Origin: Panax quinquefolius
Taxonomy: Eukaryota; Streptophyta; Magnoliopsida; Apiales; Araliaceae
NCBI GenBank assembly: GCA_020205615.1
Contig: CM035160.1
Span: 4,256,437-4,320,436 of the forward strand
Length of the DNA: 64,000 bases
Direction of reading: 5' to 3'
Made by a program: the position numbers and the translations under genes. Under the pieces are notes generated by a model, which saw only the letters and a list, made by a program, of their open reading frames with translations, made no database searches and was not told the DNA's origin. This document shows positions 35,396 to 47,559 of this stretch, in pieces. Within the stretch, counting starts at the first letter, position 1, and the number at the start of each line of letters is the position of its first letter.

Positions 35396-35995
35396 CTATC
35401 TCCATCCTTTGCAAGTCACACAAAATGGGCCTTTGCGTTGACAATATCGCACTTTCGTACTTGCATATGATGATTTTCTACTCAATGCGTCGGCTACTAC
35501 GTTAAACTTTCGAGGATGGTATTGGATGGTATGATCATAATCTTTCAGCAGTTCTAGCCAACGTCGTTGTCGCGTGTTGAGTTCCTTTTGAGTGAAGAAA
35601 TATTTGAGGCTTTTATGATCCGTAAAGATCTCCACTTTCTCCCCATAAAGTAATGCCTCCAAATTTTAAGTCTGAAGACAACAATTACTGACTCTAGATC
35701 ATGAGTAGGATAATTCCTCTCATATTCTTTGAGTTGTCATGAGGCATAAAGCTATAACTTTTCCATGTTGCATGAGAACACATCCCAACCCTTTGCGAAG
35801 CATCATTTGAGATGACAAATCCCTCCGAGCCGAGATGGTATTGTCGAGCAGTCTTTGAAATAAGTCTCTCTTGAGTTCTTGAAAACTCCTCTCACATTCT
35901 TCGCTCCAACCGAACTTTGTATCTTTCAAAGTCAAATTTGAGTCGATGGAGTAGCGATTAGAGAAAATTCTTCCACGAATCTCCGATAATAACCA
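35396..35995 (-). pseudogene. RNase H domain and end of reverse transcriptase
   Basis: The minus strand shows [19 protein letters not shown] and [18 protein letters not shown], ending NVVADALSR, the standard gypsy RNase H tail. Upstream are an RT thumb-like piece (GWSEECERSFQELK) and YYRRFV-like sequence out of frame. The enzyme degrades the RNA strand of the RNA:DNA hybrid. Broken by frameshifts. Confidence 0.85.
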
Positions 35996-36049
35996 ATTTA
36001 AACCGAGAAAGCTTCGTCTTTGATCCTTGATTTAGGTTGTTCACGAAAG

Positions 36050-37915
36050 TAGTATGCACACAAGCCAATCATGTTTGATGATAAAGCATATACTTTGTAA
36101 CAATCTTATTCATTTATTAATAAAAGGTATTAATTTATTAAAGGCTTTTAATTATCTACATGATCTTTGTTTTATAATATGTGATAAACCCATAGTTTTA
36201 AGCAATGCTTTTAGAATAATGATGATGATCATTCTAATGAGATCTAAATTCTTAGAAAGCTTAAAACTAAAATAGTTCCCAATCATTGGATTACTAAATT
36301 GGGGATTAGTGAATCCGGATATATTGGTACATATGTTGCTTGCTCGTTGGATGAGGATGATTGATCTCATGATCATTTGTTGTGGAGACACTAAAGCAAG
36401 TATGTAGGTGCTTATTAGAGAATAAGTTCACTTTGAGCGTTGGCTCGCTAAGGAATACCTAATGGAGTTTTACTTGCTGTCAATAGAATTCTGTAGTGAT
36501 AGTAGTCTGAGTGATCCTTGGACTTGAGATCATCATAGTATCTTCGTGTATGATGAGTTATACTTTGACTTATTCCTTAAGACCCTTAGGGTATATCAAA
36601 GGGTATGCTTGGGTATAATAAGTTATATATGGAGATAATGTATGATCGATAAAGAATCTACCACTTAATAAAAGAAGAAATGTCTATGTGATTCAATAAA
36701 TGACAACCCAATAATCCTTGGCGGCGAAATGAAATTAGAAAGGAGTTTCTAATTTGCATTATTTGAGTTGTGCGTTTAAGGATCGAAATACATATAATTA
36801 AATAAAATAAGACTTGACGAAGAATTCCATATCTTATATTTAATTGGGACATTGTATGGTGGAAGGATTGAATTGTCATTTGCAGTAACTATTTACTCAA
36901 AGGTTCTTTTATGATTAATGTTGAAATCTATATTATCTGGAAAGTCGTTGATCGCTAGGGGAGGCTTATCCTATTGTAGAATAAATATTATTTATTTAAA
37001 TTAATTAATTATTTAATTTATTTATTTAAATAAGATTAGAATTATTCTAATTGATTTATTCACAACCTTTTAATATGGAGAACCTAAAGGGTCACACCAT
37101 AAAAGGAAGAATAATTATTTAAGAGTTAATGGCATAATCGTAATAATATATTAAGTATATTTAATTTAATCTATGGTGATAGAATAAATTAAATAGCTTA
37201 ATATTTATTATTTAATATTTTAGAAATATTAAATATAAATTAATAAGAGGAGTCTTATTGATATTATTACAATTATTATTATTTTAATTTCTAAAAGAGT
37301 TTAGGAATTAATTTAATATAAGTACTCTCTCATTTATTCCTAATTGGATTAGGAAGAAAAATTAGTTAAAGTAGTTTAATTAATTATCCCTAATAAGATT
37401 AGGGAGCTTAATTAATTAAAAGAATTTAATTAATTAAATAAATCTCAATTCCTTAATTGTTAAGGTGGGTTGCCCACATCATAAATAAGAGGAGTCTTAT
37501 TATGGGTGGTGGGGGTTGTTGACTTTTCAACATACGACATAATTCCAATTGTTGGGAGAGTACACCTTTACATAGAGATAGAAAACTAGGGTTTAGCCAA
37601 CCACCCTTTTCTTGAATCATTATTATTCCTTGGTGGATCACCTCTGAGGCCAAACATATGGGTGGCTAACGTTGATCGAAGGAAGGAACAAAACTCCGGT
37701 GGATTCAAGTTGAGCGAAAAGGATTTGGAGGTGAACTTGTACGAGGAAGCTCGATCTTCAAGGGTATGATTTTATTCTTTATCTTTTCGTTTAATTAATA
37801 ATTGTGCATAAAGGGTGATCCGGTATATGGTTTGTAAATTTTTTTAAACTCGATTTTTTCCACGTTTAGCTAATTTTGTGCAATTTGATTGCATACGTGA
37901 ATATTACAAATCCAA
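36050..37915 (+). mobile_element. Insert of ~1.85 kb splitting the chromovirus reverse transcriptase
   Basis: The coding sequence stops matching RT at about 37915 (after KVGN) and resumes at about 36050 (EQPKS). The DNA between has no retroviral domain and is AT-rich with TTAATTAATTA tracts at 36990-37440. A GTATGCA motif is near both ends in inverted orientation, and flanks ACTATTG/ACTTTCG are vaguely alike. It could be a solo LTR or a DNA element. The exact ends and class are not settled. Confidence 0.65.
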
Positions 37916-38700
37916 TAGTTCCCGACTTTGAATAGCTTGATCTTTCTTAGGGTCAGCGGATATTCCATGACTTGATACCACACCTTGAGGAATGCTACTT
38001 CTTGACCCGAACTCACATTTCTTTTTAACTTGGCATAAAGCTTATATTCACGAAGCTTTTGGAGTGTCGACCTCAAGTGTTGCTCATGATCTTCACGGCT
38101 TTTAGAATAAATAAGGATGTCATCAATAAAAACAACCACAAAGTGATCTAAATATTCCTTGAATACTCGGTTCATCATATCGATGAAGCGGGAGGAGCAT
38201 TAGTCGATCCAAAGGACATGACTAGAATTCATAATGCCGTCTGGGGAGTTACGAAAGCCGTCTTTGGAATGTCGGTGATTCTAATCTTCATTGGTGATAT
38301 CCTAGACGAAGATCGATCTTTGAAAAGAATTTGGCTCCTTACAATTGGTCAAACAGGTCATCAATACGTGGCAATGGATACCTATTTTTGATGGTGACAT
38401 GATTCAACTCTCGATAATCAATACAAAAATCGCATACTCCCATCTTTCTTCTTCACGAATAGAGCAGGAGCACCCCGAGGAGAATTACTAGGGACGAATA
38501 AAGCCAATGTCTAACAATTCCTGCAGTTGGGTCTTTAACTCCTCGAAGTTCAATAGAGCCCATTCGATATGGGGCTTTGGAAATAGGTTTTGTCTGGGGT
38601 TCAAGGTCGATACAAAATTTAATTTCACGCTCTGGGGTAGACCGGGAAGTTCTTGAGGGAATACGTCGGAAATTTATTAACAATAGAAATATCGTTCAAA
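37870..38700 (-). pseudogene. Reverse transcriptase (N-terminal and palm parts)
   Basis: The minus-strand frame at 37870-38178 reads MMNRVFKEYLDHFVVVFIDD then ILIYSKSREDHEQHL, the RT palm with the FIDD catalytic motif (family YxDD/FxDD). Upstream, 38453-38683 carries [20 protein letters not shown] and PYRM, the conserved entry to gypsy RT after the protease. Separate frames show frameshifts between them. RT copies the element RNA into cDNA. Confidence 0.92.
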
Positions 38701-39420
38701 AGCGTATTTTTGTTTAAATCGTGACATGAGCTAAGAAAGCTTGACATCCGTTTTTCAATAAGCGAATAGCTTTATGGCATGAAATGACCGTGATTGATTT
38801 TAATGGTTTGATCGTTTGAATTAGCATAATAGGTTGATTAGGAATATGAAAGCTAACACCTTACGAAAACAATCAATTTTTGCATGATAAGTAGTTAACG
38901 AATCAATCCACAGAATCACGTCAAATCAAGTATTTTTAATGAAATAAGATCGACGAGTAATGTGAGGTGCCGATTTGAACCAAACAAGACTTATAAACGA
39001 TGAATGTAATGAAGGTTTCTCCCAACGGAGTTTCCACGAGATAAGTCAAAGTCTAATTTCTCCGGTCAAATTTAATCGATGGCGCAAAGTAGGAGAAATA
39101 AAAGAATGGGTAGAACCCCAGATCAAATAAAGTATAGACTTCATTAGAGTTTATGATAAGCTTACGTGTGATGACCTCATTCGGATTCCTTGCTCTTTGG
39201 GAGAGGTCACAACAAACGCTCTCCCTCACCTTTCTGGGTTTTGACTTTTACGGGATGACCTTTTGGTGCCTCCATCCTAGCTGAATTTGTCTTGATGGCA
39301 ATAAAATCGAGCTAAGTGACCTTCTCTTCCACAATTATAACATGCTTTGAATGGCGTGGCCTTGATTTGGGCGATGTGTCCCTCTCCTCGCATTTGAAGC
39401 ATATGATGGGTGGTCTTTCT
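38700..39420 (-). pseudogene. Protease region and gag CCHC zinc knuckle
   Basis: At about 39300-39350 the minus strand encodes CYNCGREGHLAR followed by FYC. The usual spacing is C-x2-C-x4-H-x4-C. Here one extra residue lies before the last Cys, suggesting a small insertion. The stretch below it (38700-39230) occupies the protease position, but the DTG/DSG active site could not be read with confidence because frames break. Confidence 0.65.
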
Positions 39421-39738
39421 CCTTCCTTAACAACGGGTCTTTGGTCTTTGACGTCTTTCCATCATTGTTGAATCTCCTTTTCTTGAAATGTCCATTCTTA
39501 TTGTTTTGGCCACGATTACCACCAAGTGGTTACCATATCGGCTTTGTTGATTCCTCCACGCTTGTTGTCACCGCCGATGATGACTACTCTCCATTTGGTA
39601 TTATAATTTTGCTTAACGCTCTTTTTTAGTTAGGTTGACTCATTATCGCGCTCCACTAATCGAGCCCTATTTACAACATCCGAATACAAACACGGTTTAT
39701 GAGAAATAAGATGTTGGCGTATCTCGACTTCAAACCTC

Positions 39739-40400
39739 TTAAAAACATTCGTGCCATTCTCTTTCATTATCCACCAAGTGGGGACGCAAACCGTGATAAC
39801 TCATAAATTTTGCCTCGTATTGCGACACGGTCATATTGTTTTGTTCCAACTTAATAAACTCCACCTCCTTCATGTGGCGAATACTTTCGGAAAGTATTTG
39901 TCGTTGAAACGACTCTGGAACTTCTCCCAAGATATCTTGATCTGAAAGAGTTGAGTACATTTCTGATTTCCCACGATGTCTCTTTCTCTCAAGCATAACA
40001 TAAAAGCGTGAAAGGAACCTTTGCTCCTCGGAGCATCCCAAGACATCAAATATCTTGGTAATCTGCTTTATCCATGCTTCCGCCTGAAGTGGTTTTGGCT
40101 CTCCTTAAACTCCGGTGGTCCCGGCTCCTTGAATTGTTTAGCGGTGGCCGCTCGAGAGTTTTTCGTGTTTCCACCTACGTTTTGGGCGAGAGTCGCTCTC
40201 GCTTTCTTGTTGCATAAATTTCATAAAGCCTCTGAACATTTGATCATTCATCATTTGGTCAGTGTTGTTATTTTTGCATGAGGATTGTCGTCTTCACGAT
40301 GCACATTATCACGATTATTGATATGTGGTGAATCAACGATCGCTGCGCTCCATTCTTATTCTCAACATTCTCGGATGTCATTTTGAATCTTGCCACAAAA
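39739..40400 (-). pseudogene. gag (retrotransposon capsid) of the minus-strand chromovirus
   Basis: The minus-strand frame 39739-40041 reads LDNVTV-like and VEFIKLEQNNMTVSQYEAKF and MSYHGLRPHLVDNE, typical of the retrotransposon gag domain (E-F-x-x-L-x-Q, MTV-x-x-Y-x-x-F). The N-terminal part (to about 40380) matches bases 1-420 of the left element. Frame breaks separate the pieces. Confidence 0.85.
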
Positions 40401-40544
40401 CAAAAGGTTAATTGACGTATAACAAATTATCCCTATCTTGACCAACCAATAAAATAACACATAAACTTAGGTAGGTCATACTAGCGAAGGTATTCCCGTC
40501 TCTCCCTCTAGTACTATTCTCACATATTAGCCGGGATCATATCC

Positions 40545-40561
40545 TGGCTACGATACCAATG
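40545..40561 (-). other. Primer-binding site of the minus-strand chromovirus
   Basis: The minus strand next to the LTR reads ATTGGTATCGTAGCC, resembling the initiator tRNA-Met primer site. It fixes this LTR as the 5' LTR and the element as minus-strand. Confidence 0.8.
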
Positions 40562-43204
40562 TGGCGACGCCCCAAAATTAGGTATACATCACCCATCTTG
40601 GGTAGTCGGATCGTGGTACGTAATTTAAATCTGACTTACTAATATAAGCGTAGTATACAATACGACATAAACCGTGAGTTTGAATACAAATATTATCTAC
40701 TAGATATTATACAAACTCAAAAGGAGTCCTCATTACAATTATTATCACATTATTTCACGCAGAATAGTGAGGACTACTAATCTTATCCTCTGGACCATTA
40801 CTCCGTTTCCCACTCGTCCAAATTATATTCTCATTTCACGAAGAAAAGCGGTGAAAGAAAGGGTGAGCTCAACTAGCCCGATGAAATATTATGACTAAGA
40901 TAATGCGAAATAAATTATCATTAGCCTTGATAGTGTTAAAGCGATAAAATATAATAAACATCAAGTTTAAGCTGCGGTGAACAAAGCAATCCATTAAAAG
41001 AGTCAAGTAAAAATACAATCTACTATCTTTTATGATTTAAAAGGTTTTTCATCATCATTATTATAAATTTGAGACTCGACTTTAATAAATAATCCACATC
41101 ATCGAATCACCCCTACACTACGGCGAGGATATTCTTTAGTATCACGACCACAATTATTCATACACTACGGGCGAGAATAGTTGTGTATTTCATTAATAAT
41201 CATGATCATACAACAATTGTCCATCATGCACTTCTACCATTTGAGGATTTTACCACATCATTTGTAACATTACGGTCATGATTACATCGAATAGTCTCTG
41301 GTCATAATCATACCAAGTCCATCTATGCACTACTTGAGCCCGAGATGACTTTAAAAAAATATAAACATGAGGATGATGACAATGATATAAGAATTCAATA
41401 AAACAAGTTCAAGAATTATTTTATCCGGGAATTATTAACGTCCAAATTGTCGATATGATCTTTGTTTTGTAGAGTAAAATTTAAGAATGATCGGAAGAAT
41501 ATTTCCATGAAAAGATCTTTGGATGAAACGAAATATCGAAGATATTCTACTAATTTCATGGAGTATAGAAGTCAAAGTTTTAACCAATTTGGGTATAATA
41601 AAGAATGGAATAACAAAAGAAATCACCATGCATGCGGTACTTAGCGTAGACGAGTTATTCAACGAGAATAATAATAACGGAACGGTCGGGTGAAATTCAC
41701 ACAAGCGGATGTTCCAACGAGAATAATAAAGATGGAACCGGATCCGGTGTAAAACACACGATAGGATATTCCAACGAGAATAATAAAGAAGAGGAACCGG
41801 TCCGGTGTAAAACACACAGACAGGATGTTCCAAATAATAAAAAGACGGAACCGGTCCTGTAAAACACACGCAGGCAGGATGTTCCAACAAAATAATAATA
41901 AAGACGGAACCGGTCCTGGTGTAAAACACACGACGGGATGTTCCAATGAGAATAATAGAAAGAATGTCACCAAGTATAGGGTAAACCACGTATCTGAGTT
42001 ATTCAAATGAATAATAAGCAATGGAATAACAACAGTTCTCTTCTTGAATATAAGAAAAGAATAACACCCTTACTTTTGGTAGGAGATTGAATCTGCGATG
42101 AGTGTAGTAACAAAATACTCTTCTTCTTTCTCTCTTATTCTCTATACTTTCTCTCTCTAAAGCTTGAATGAATTAAGTGAAAAATAATGAAGCACTAGGC
42201 CTCTATTTATAGAAGATTTCTAGCTTAGCACTTACCACGTGAAAAGCAAGTGGCTTGGCGGTGGTGATGTGAAAAGAAAAAAGTGGTTCGACCTTTTAAT
42301 GTGAAACGACAAGTGGTTCGGCCTTTGTAATGTGAAACGACAAGTGGTTTGGCGCCTATAATGTGAAACGACAAGTGGTTTGACGTCTGATAAAGGTAAT
42401 TACTATTGGCGAAGGTAATTACTATTCACAAGGGTAATTACTATCGACGAAGGTAATTACTATTGATGAAGGTAAATACTATTGATGAAGGTAATTACTA
42501 TTCACAAAAATAATTACTATTAATGAAGAGACTCTTAGATGATGACATATGGGCCCCCATAAAATAATCAAACTTACCACAAACGTCTCATAATGAGACT
42601 CTTTTTATATACATTAAGGATTGAATAAATATTACCACAAATCATTTTATTTTTAATCAACACATTTTAATCTTTCAACAATTATTAATCATTTATAACT
42701 TGTCGTCTCAATTAATAATATAACATATTATCTGAGATGATCTTGTGACAATAATTGAATCAATAATATAAGAAATATGATCGGCAAGAATTCTTCAGAA
42801 GATAATTGAAAGCGTAGGTGAGTGACTTCTCACGTAAGCATCAATAATCAATCTTAGTGTCTTACTTATACAACTACGCGTATTCTTGTACTTTTACTAC
42901 CGGGTAGTTCAGCGGTTTTAACTTGGTAACACCTCCGTAGTTATTTTTATAAAATATTTTTGTCATTTTCTCAATCCAACAATAATTACATTTGTGGGGT
43001 CCACCAATGATTGAGTAGTTGTGCGAATATTCCCTAACAAAAGAATATTCCCAGACCAAACGAATATTTTATAACAACTTGCATACTTTGCAAAATTTAT
43101 AAATATTACCCACAACTATAACATTATATCAAATTTATTCCATAATATTCAAAAATAATATTTATAGAAAAATCATCTTTATTTATAATAAATGGGGTCT
43201 TACA
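40562..43204 (-). repeat. 5' LTR of the minus-strand chromovirus
   Basis: From TGGCGACGCCCCAAAATTAG to GGGGTCTTACA on the plus strand, about 2.64 kb. Carries the ~60-bp array at 41650-42010 and the ~20-bp array at 42390-42530. Differs from the 3' LTR mostly by short indels. Confidence 0.9.
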
Positions 43205-44569
43205 CCTATACATAACTTTTTGTATCATGGCGTACCTATACTTGGTGAAATCCTTATATTATTCCATTCTTATTTATTACATTGGAATAACTTTGTATAC
43301 ATGCTAATCCCCTATACTTGGTGATCTTCTTCATTATTCCATTATTTATTATTACATTTGGAATATCACATGCGTGTGTTTTACACCTTTACTTGTTCCA
43401 TTGTTTATTATTATTCAAAGATTTATTATTCTGTTGGATCATCCTGCTTTGCGTGAATTTCACCGACTGGTTCCGTATTATTATTATTACATTGGAATAA
43501 CTTTCATCATCAAGTACTGCATGCATGGTGATTTCTTTTGTTATTCCATTCTTTATTATACCCAAATGGTTAAAACTTTGACTTATACTCCATGAAATTA
43601 GTAGAATATCTTTGATATTTGCGTTTCATCCAAAGATCTTTTCATGGAAATATTCTTCCGATCATTCTTGAATTTTACTCTACAAAACAAAGATTCTTGT
43701 TGACAATTTGGACGTTAATAAATCCTAGAGAAATTAATTCTTGAACTTGTTTTATTGAATTCTTATATCATTGTCATCATCCTCATGTTTATATTATGTT
43801 GAAAGTTATCTTTGGCTTACGTGCATAGATGAACTTAGTATGATTATGATCGAGGTTCATTCGGTATAATCATGGCTTGATATAAATGATGTGACAAAAA
43901 GTCCTCGATGGCTGTGTAATGCACGATGATGGATAGTTTTTGGTATGATTATGACCGAGGGTGATTCGGTATAGTCATGACCATTGATAATTTGATGAAA
44001 ATCCTTGGCCGTGATACGAGGATGATTAGATATTGTGGTTTATTCATTAAACCGAGTCTTAGTGATAAAAATGATGAAAACCTTTTAAAACCTAAAAGAT
44101 AGTAGACTTTATTTTCTACTTGACTCTTTTAATGGATTGAATATTCCACTTTGCAGTTAAACCGGTTTGTCTATTGTATTTTATCGGTTTAACATTGTTG
44201 AAGACTATTGATAATTTATTACGCATTATCTTAGTCATAATATTTCTTCTTTGAAGCTAGTTGAGCTCACCCTTTCTTTCACCGTTTTCTTCGAAATGAG
44301 AATATAATTTGGGACGAGTCGGGGAAAAGAGTGATGGTCCGAAGATACAGTAGTAGTCCTCACCATTCATTAAATAGTGTGACAATAAATGTAATGAGGA
44401 CTCCTTGAGTATGGATATTATCTAAATGACAATATTCTATTAGAACTCTCGGGTTTATGTATTGTCGTATATTACACGACGGATGTATAATTAAGTTTGT
44501 ATTTGAATTTATGTACCATGTAAGTGGCGACCCAAGATGGGTCACGTATACCTAATTTTGGGGGCGTCA
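43205..44569 (+). repeat. 5' LTR of plus-strand element, second part
   Basis: Resumes the LTR cut at 31250 and ends TAATTTTGGGGGCGTCA at 44568-44569. Contains the reversed form of the ~60-bp array (43255-43505) and the region (43775-44060) whose motifs are also seen in the tandem array at 47560. Confidence 0.88.
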
Positions 44570-44575
44570 TGCGGT

Positions 44576-44592
44576 TGGTATCGAGCTTAGGG
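44576..44592 (+). other. Primer-binding site of the plus-strand element
   Basis: TGGTATCGAGCTTAGG starts six bases after the LTR end and resembles the initiator tRNA-Met primer site. It fixes the orientation of this element as plus. Confidence 0.78.
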
Positions 44593-44758
44593 ATATGATC
44601 CCCAGCTAAGATCTGAGATAAGAACTAGGAGGGAGAGACAGGGAATTCCTTCGCTAATATGATCTACCTAAGTTTATTTGTTATTTAATTGGTCGGTTAG
44701 AGTATAGGGATAATATTTGATATATTAATTAACCCTTGTGTTGTGGCAGTGTTTGGAA

Positions 44759-46100
44759 ATGGCAGCTGAAAATATTCACAATGGAGTGAATGTGACCGCT
44801 GTGACACCTTTAATCACTAATCGAGTTAATGCAATGGTCGGATGAGGAACAAATTAGAGATATCCACGTAGTGAATGAAGAACTAATTGTTGCACACCTT
44901 TAGCTAGTTGCAGAGGTAGCGGTGAGAGTGAGGAAGAAGAGGAAGAAGAGGAAGAAGAGGAACACGAGGAGAATTGGTTGAAGAAGTTTATGATCAAAAC
45001 TTAGAATTACAAAATCGTGTTCGTGAGCTAGAAGAACAGAGTTGAAGAATGGCAAACGATTAGGTGGAATAAAGGGATACAACAATTCAAAATTGGGTTA
45101 CCCGATATGTGATGCTCGAACAAAATCACGCTTTGGCGGGTGTAAGATATTAAAGTTAGAATCGAGAATTTAAAATCAAAGATCAATTTGAAAGAAGAAA
45201 ACAACGAATCGAAGAAGAATAAAGCGATGCGTGGGTAAAAGCCGACAACGCGATGATAGTGTAGAAAAAGACGTCCAGATCCAATAAAGCCAAAATAGAT
45301 GAAATGGACTTTGCTTTTTGGACAACGAATTAGGATAACTTGACATCGAATTGAATTACCACATGCATAGCGGTCAACCCGAATTCGATATGGATCGAGA
45401 ATAATGGTTCAAATCATGGATCGGGAATGTGAAGAAGCACTTAAGGGTGGAATGTACCTATAGTAAAGTCAAACTTCGGTAATTTAAGCGAGGCGTTTAT
45501 TTGAGAAACCCGAACGAAGTTATTACGGGTAAAATAATTATAAATTATTACGAAGTCTATACTTTATTCAATACAAGTTCTACCCACTCTTTTATTCTAC
45601 CTAGTTGTGTTCAATGTTTAAATTTGACTCAAAAAAAAATTAGACTTTGATTTATCTATTGAAACTTCATTGGGAGAAACCTTCGTTACCTCCACATCGC
45701 TTATTAATCTTGTTGTTTCAAATAAACACTTTCACGATCTTATCTCTTTGAAAATACTTGCCTTTGAGGTAATTTTTTAAAGCGATTGATTAACTACTCA
45801 TTATTCTTTTTTGTAAGGTTGTTAGCTTTCATATTCCTAACCAACTTTGTTATACGAATTCAAAGTAACCAAACCCTAAAGTTAATCATCGTTATATCAA
45901 GCCATAAGTAAAGAGCCCCGATCCTTTCGTTGTTGACTTCCTTGTGTGGAATGCAAAAGCGCAGGACTTTACGTAGGCGACGTCGTGATCAAGATGGCAA
46001 GTTGATAGGTATCATTGTGAGGTGTTATCCAGATAAGGGATAGAAGTCACAGTTGGTATCAATGTGACGTCTTATCCAAGTGTTGGATGAGAGTCACGCT
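44759..46100 (+). pseudogene. Degenerate gag region of the plus-strand element
   Basis: An ATG at 44759 opens a frame (MAAENIHNGVNVTAVTPLIT) that stops after about 30 codons. Beyond it are Glu-rich GAAGAAGAGGAAGA repeats (about 44930-44970) and traces of gag- and protease-like sequence in changing frames. Position after the primer site supports gag. No functional protein is possible. Confidence 0.5.
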
Positions 46101-46106
46101 TTTTGA

Positions 46107-46316
46107 ATGATATTTCTATTATTAATAAATTTCTGGCGTATTCTTGAAGACTTCTTAGCCTACTTAGAACGTAAAATCAATTTTTGTATTGACCCAAAGA
46201 CAAAAACCCATTTCTTAAACCCTCAAATATTTCTTGAACTAAAAGGATGCATTTACGAGGATTATGATGAAAGTCATAATAAAAGCATTGGACTAATGAA
46301 ATTCATGGGTATATGA
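46107..46316 (+). pseudogene. Protease/RT junction remnant
   Basis: The frame containing RKINFCIDPKTKTHFLNPQI parallels [20 protein letters not shown] at 38453-38683 in the minus-strand element, the entry to gypsy RT. The RT palm and all later domains are missing: unrelated sequence begins within about 80 bases. Confidence 0.7.
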
Positions 46317-46379
46317 AGTATTAGTAAGTGTTATGATGACTTATGTTGGTTATTATGTGAAAACATGAAAGTTTCTTAG

Positions 46380-47395
46380 AAATCACAAAGAGTTGAAAAT
46401 CGATTTTGGTGAAAAAGCGTAACATGAAATTCAATTGACCATATCTCCTATTATATTTTGAATTTTTGAATGTGGTCAAGTCCTAGAGTTAGATCTATGA
46501 GTTACCTAACTAATCCAAGTGGAATTACTGGAAAAGGTGTTGTAGATTTTGTGTGGACTGATTTTAGCAAAGGAGTGCAAAGCTGCAAAAAACCGAAAAA
46601 GTCTGCTTGCCATGATTTTAGAGGGCTGTTTCGGCCACTTAAATTATGAGAAAAATTCTGGCCTTTTGGGAAATGAAGGTATATGGTATAAAGTACCTCT
46701 TATCCAAAAATGAGCTCATTCGACTTAAAATGAGCAAGTTATGACTATTTCAATATTTAGGTTTTTCCGAAAAAATGCTATAACCAGGAGTTCTATAACT
46801 CCGATGACCATGAAATTTAAACTAGAAGCTCACGTTAACATATGTAAGGTCCTGCCAAGATTTGGGAATTTTGGAGTTAAACTTAAGGTAGCTAATTTCT
46901 TAAGGAATTAATTAGAAATTGATTTTTGAAAAATAGTAAATGAATTTTAAAATTCAGAAAATGTATGTTCATTATGGGACTATATTATGCTAAATCCCAG
47001 AAAAGAAATATATTTGGGACTGATTTGGTATTTTCTTTGAAAATTTTAATTACTGAACATATGAGTTAAATATGTTATGTGAAGTAACAAAGTTGAAAAT
47101 AGGATTTTATGGCTAGAGAATCCTATATAGAGTATATCGCATATTTTTTTTTTGATGAGGATTTGATCATTGGTGATGATATCTTATGAGTATGAATTTT
47201 TGAATGATTAAATGCATTATATAGTAAATCGTAAACAATTGAAATAAATTGTTTATAAATTTAAAGTGATTAAAATATTGTTATAATATTAATGATATTA
47301 GATTATGAGATTATTAAGTGATTGATAACATGGGGATATTCTTGAATCTCGATAAATTATATTATAAATGTTTAATATTTATCCTTTATCCCATT
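46380..47395 (+). repeat. Fragment of the outer solo-LTR family inside the plus-strand element
   Basis: Reverse-complement similarity to 28100-29200 of the outer LTR: the blocks GAGGGCTGTTTCGG, GGCCTTTTGGGAAATGAA, CGACTTAAAATGA and GTAGCTAATTTCTTAAGGAA occur in the same order. It replaces the position where most of pol should be. Diverged, so not a recent copy of this very LTR. Confidence 0.78.
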
Positions 47396-47559
47396 TGATT
47401 GATGCTTTATATCATTATCCTCATGCTTATATTGTGTTGAAAGTCATCCGTGGCTTACGTGCGATAGATGGACTTGGTATGATTATAATGACCGGGATTG
47501 TTCGGTATAATCATAACCGTAATTGAAAACACGATTATCTTTGGCACGTAGTCATGGAT

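Larger units (their letters stand above)
31251..43204 (-). mobile_element. Minus-strand Ty3/gypsy chromovirus (Tekay/Del-like), nested in the plus-strand 5' LTR
   Basis: Order on the minus strand: 5' LTR (40562-43204), primer site, gag, CCHC knuckle, protease/RT, RNase H, integrase, chromodomain, polypurine tract, 3' LTR (31251-33850). RT before integrase is the Ty3/gypsy order. A chromodomain at the integrase C-terminus marks a chromovirus, and the Tekay/Del clade fits best. The empty site is visible in the other LTR (CATACCCTATACATAAC at about 49376). CCTA flanks both sides here, a 4-5 bp target duplication. Coding is broken by many frameshifts and one large insert. Confidence 0.92.

Noticed and set aside
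34384..38700. A functional retrotransposon polyprotein
   Set aside because: Domain motifs are clear, but frames shift many times and a large insert splits RT, so it is annotated as pseudogene pieces without rebuilding it.
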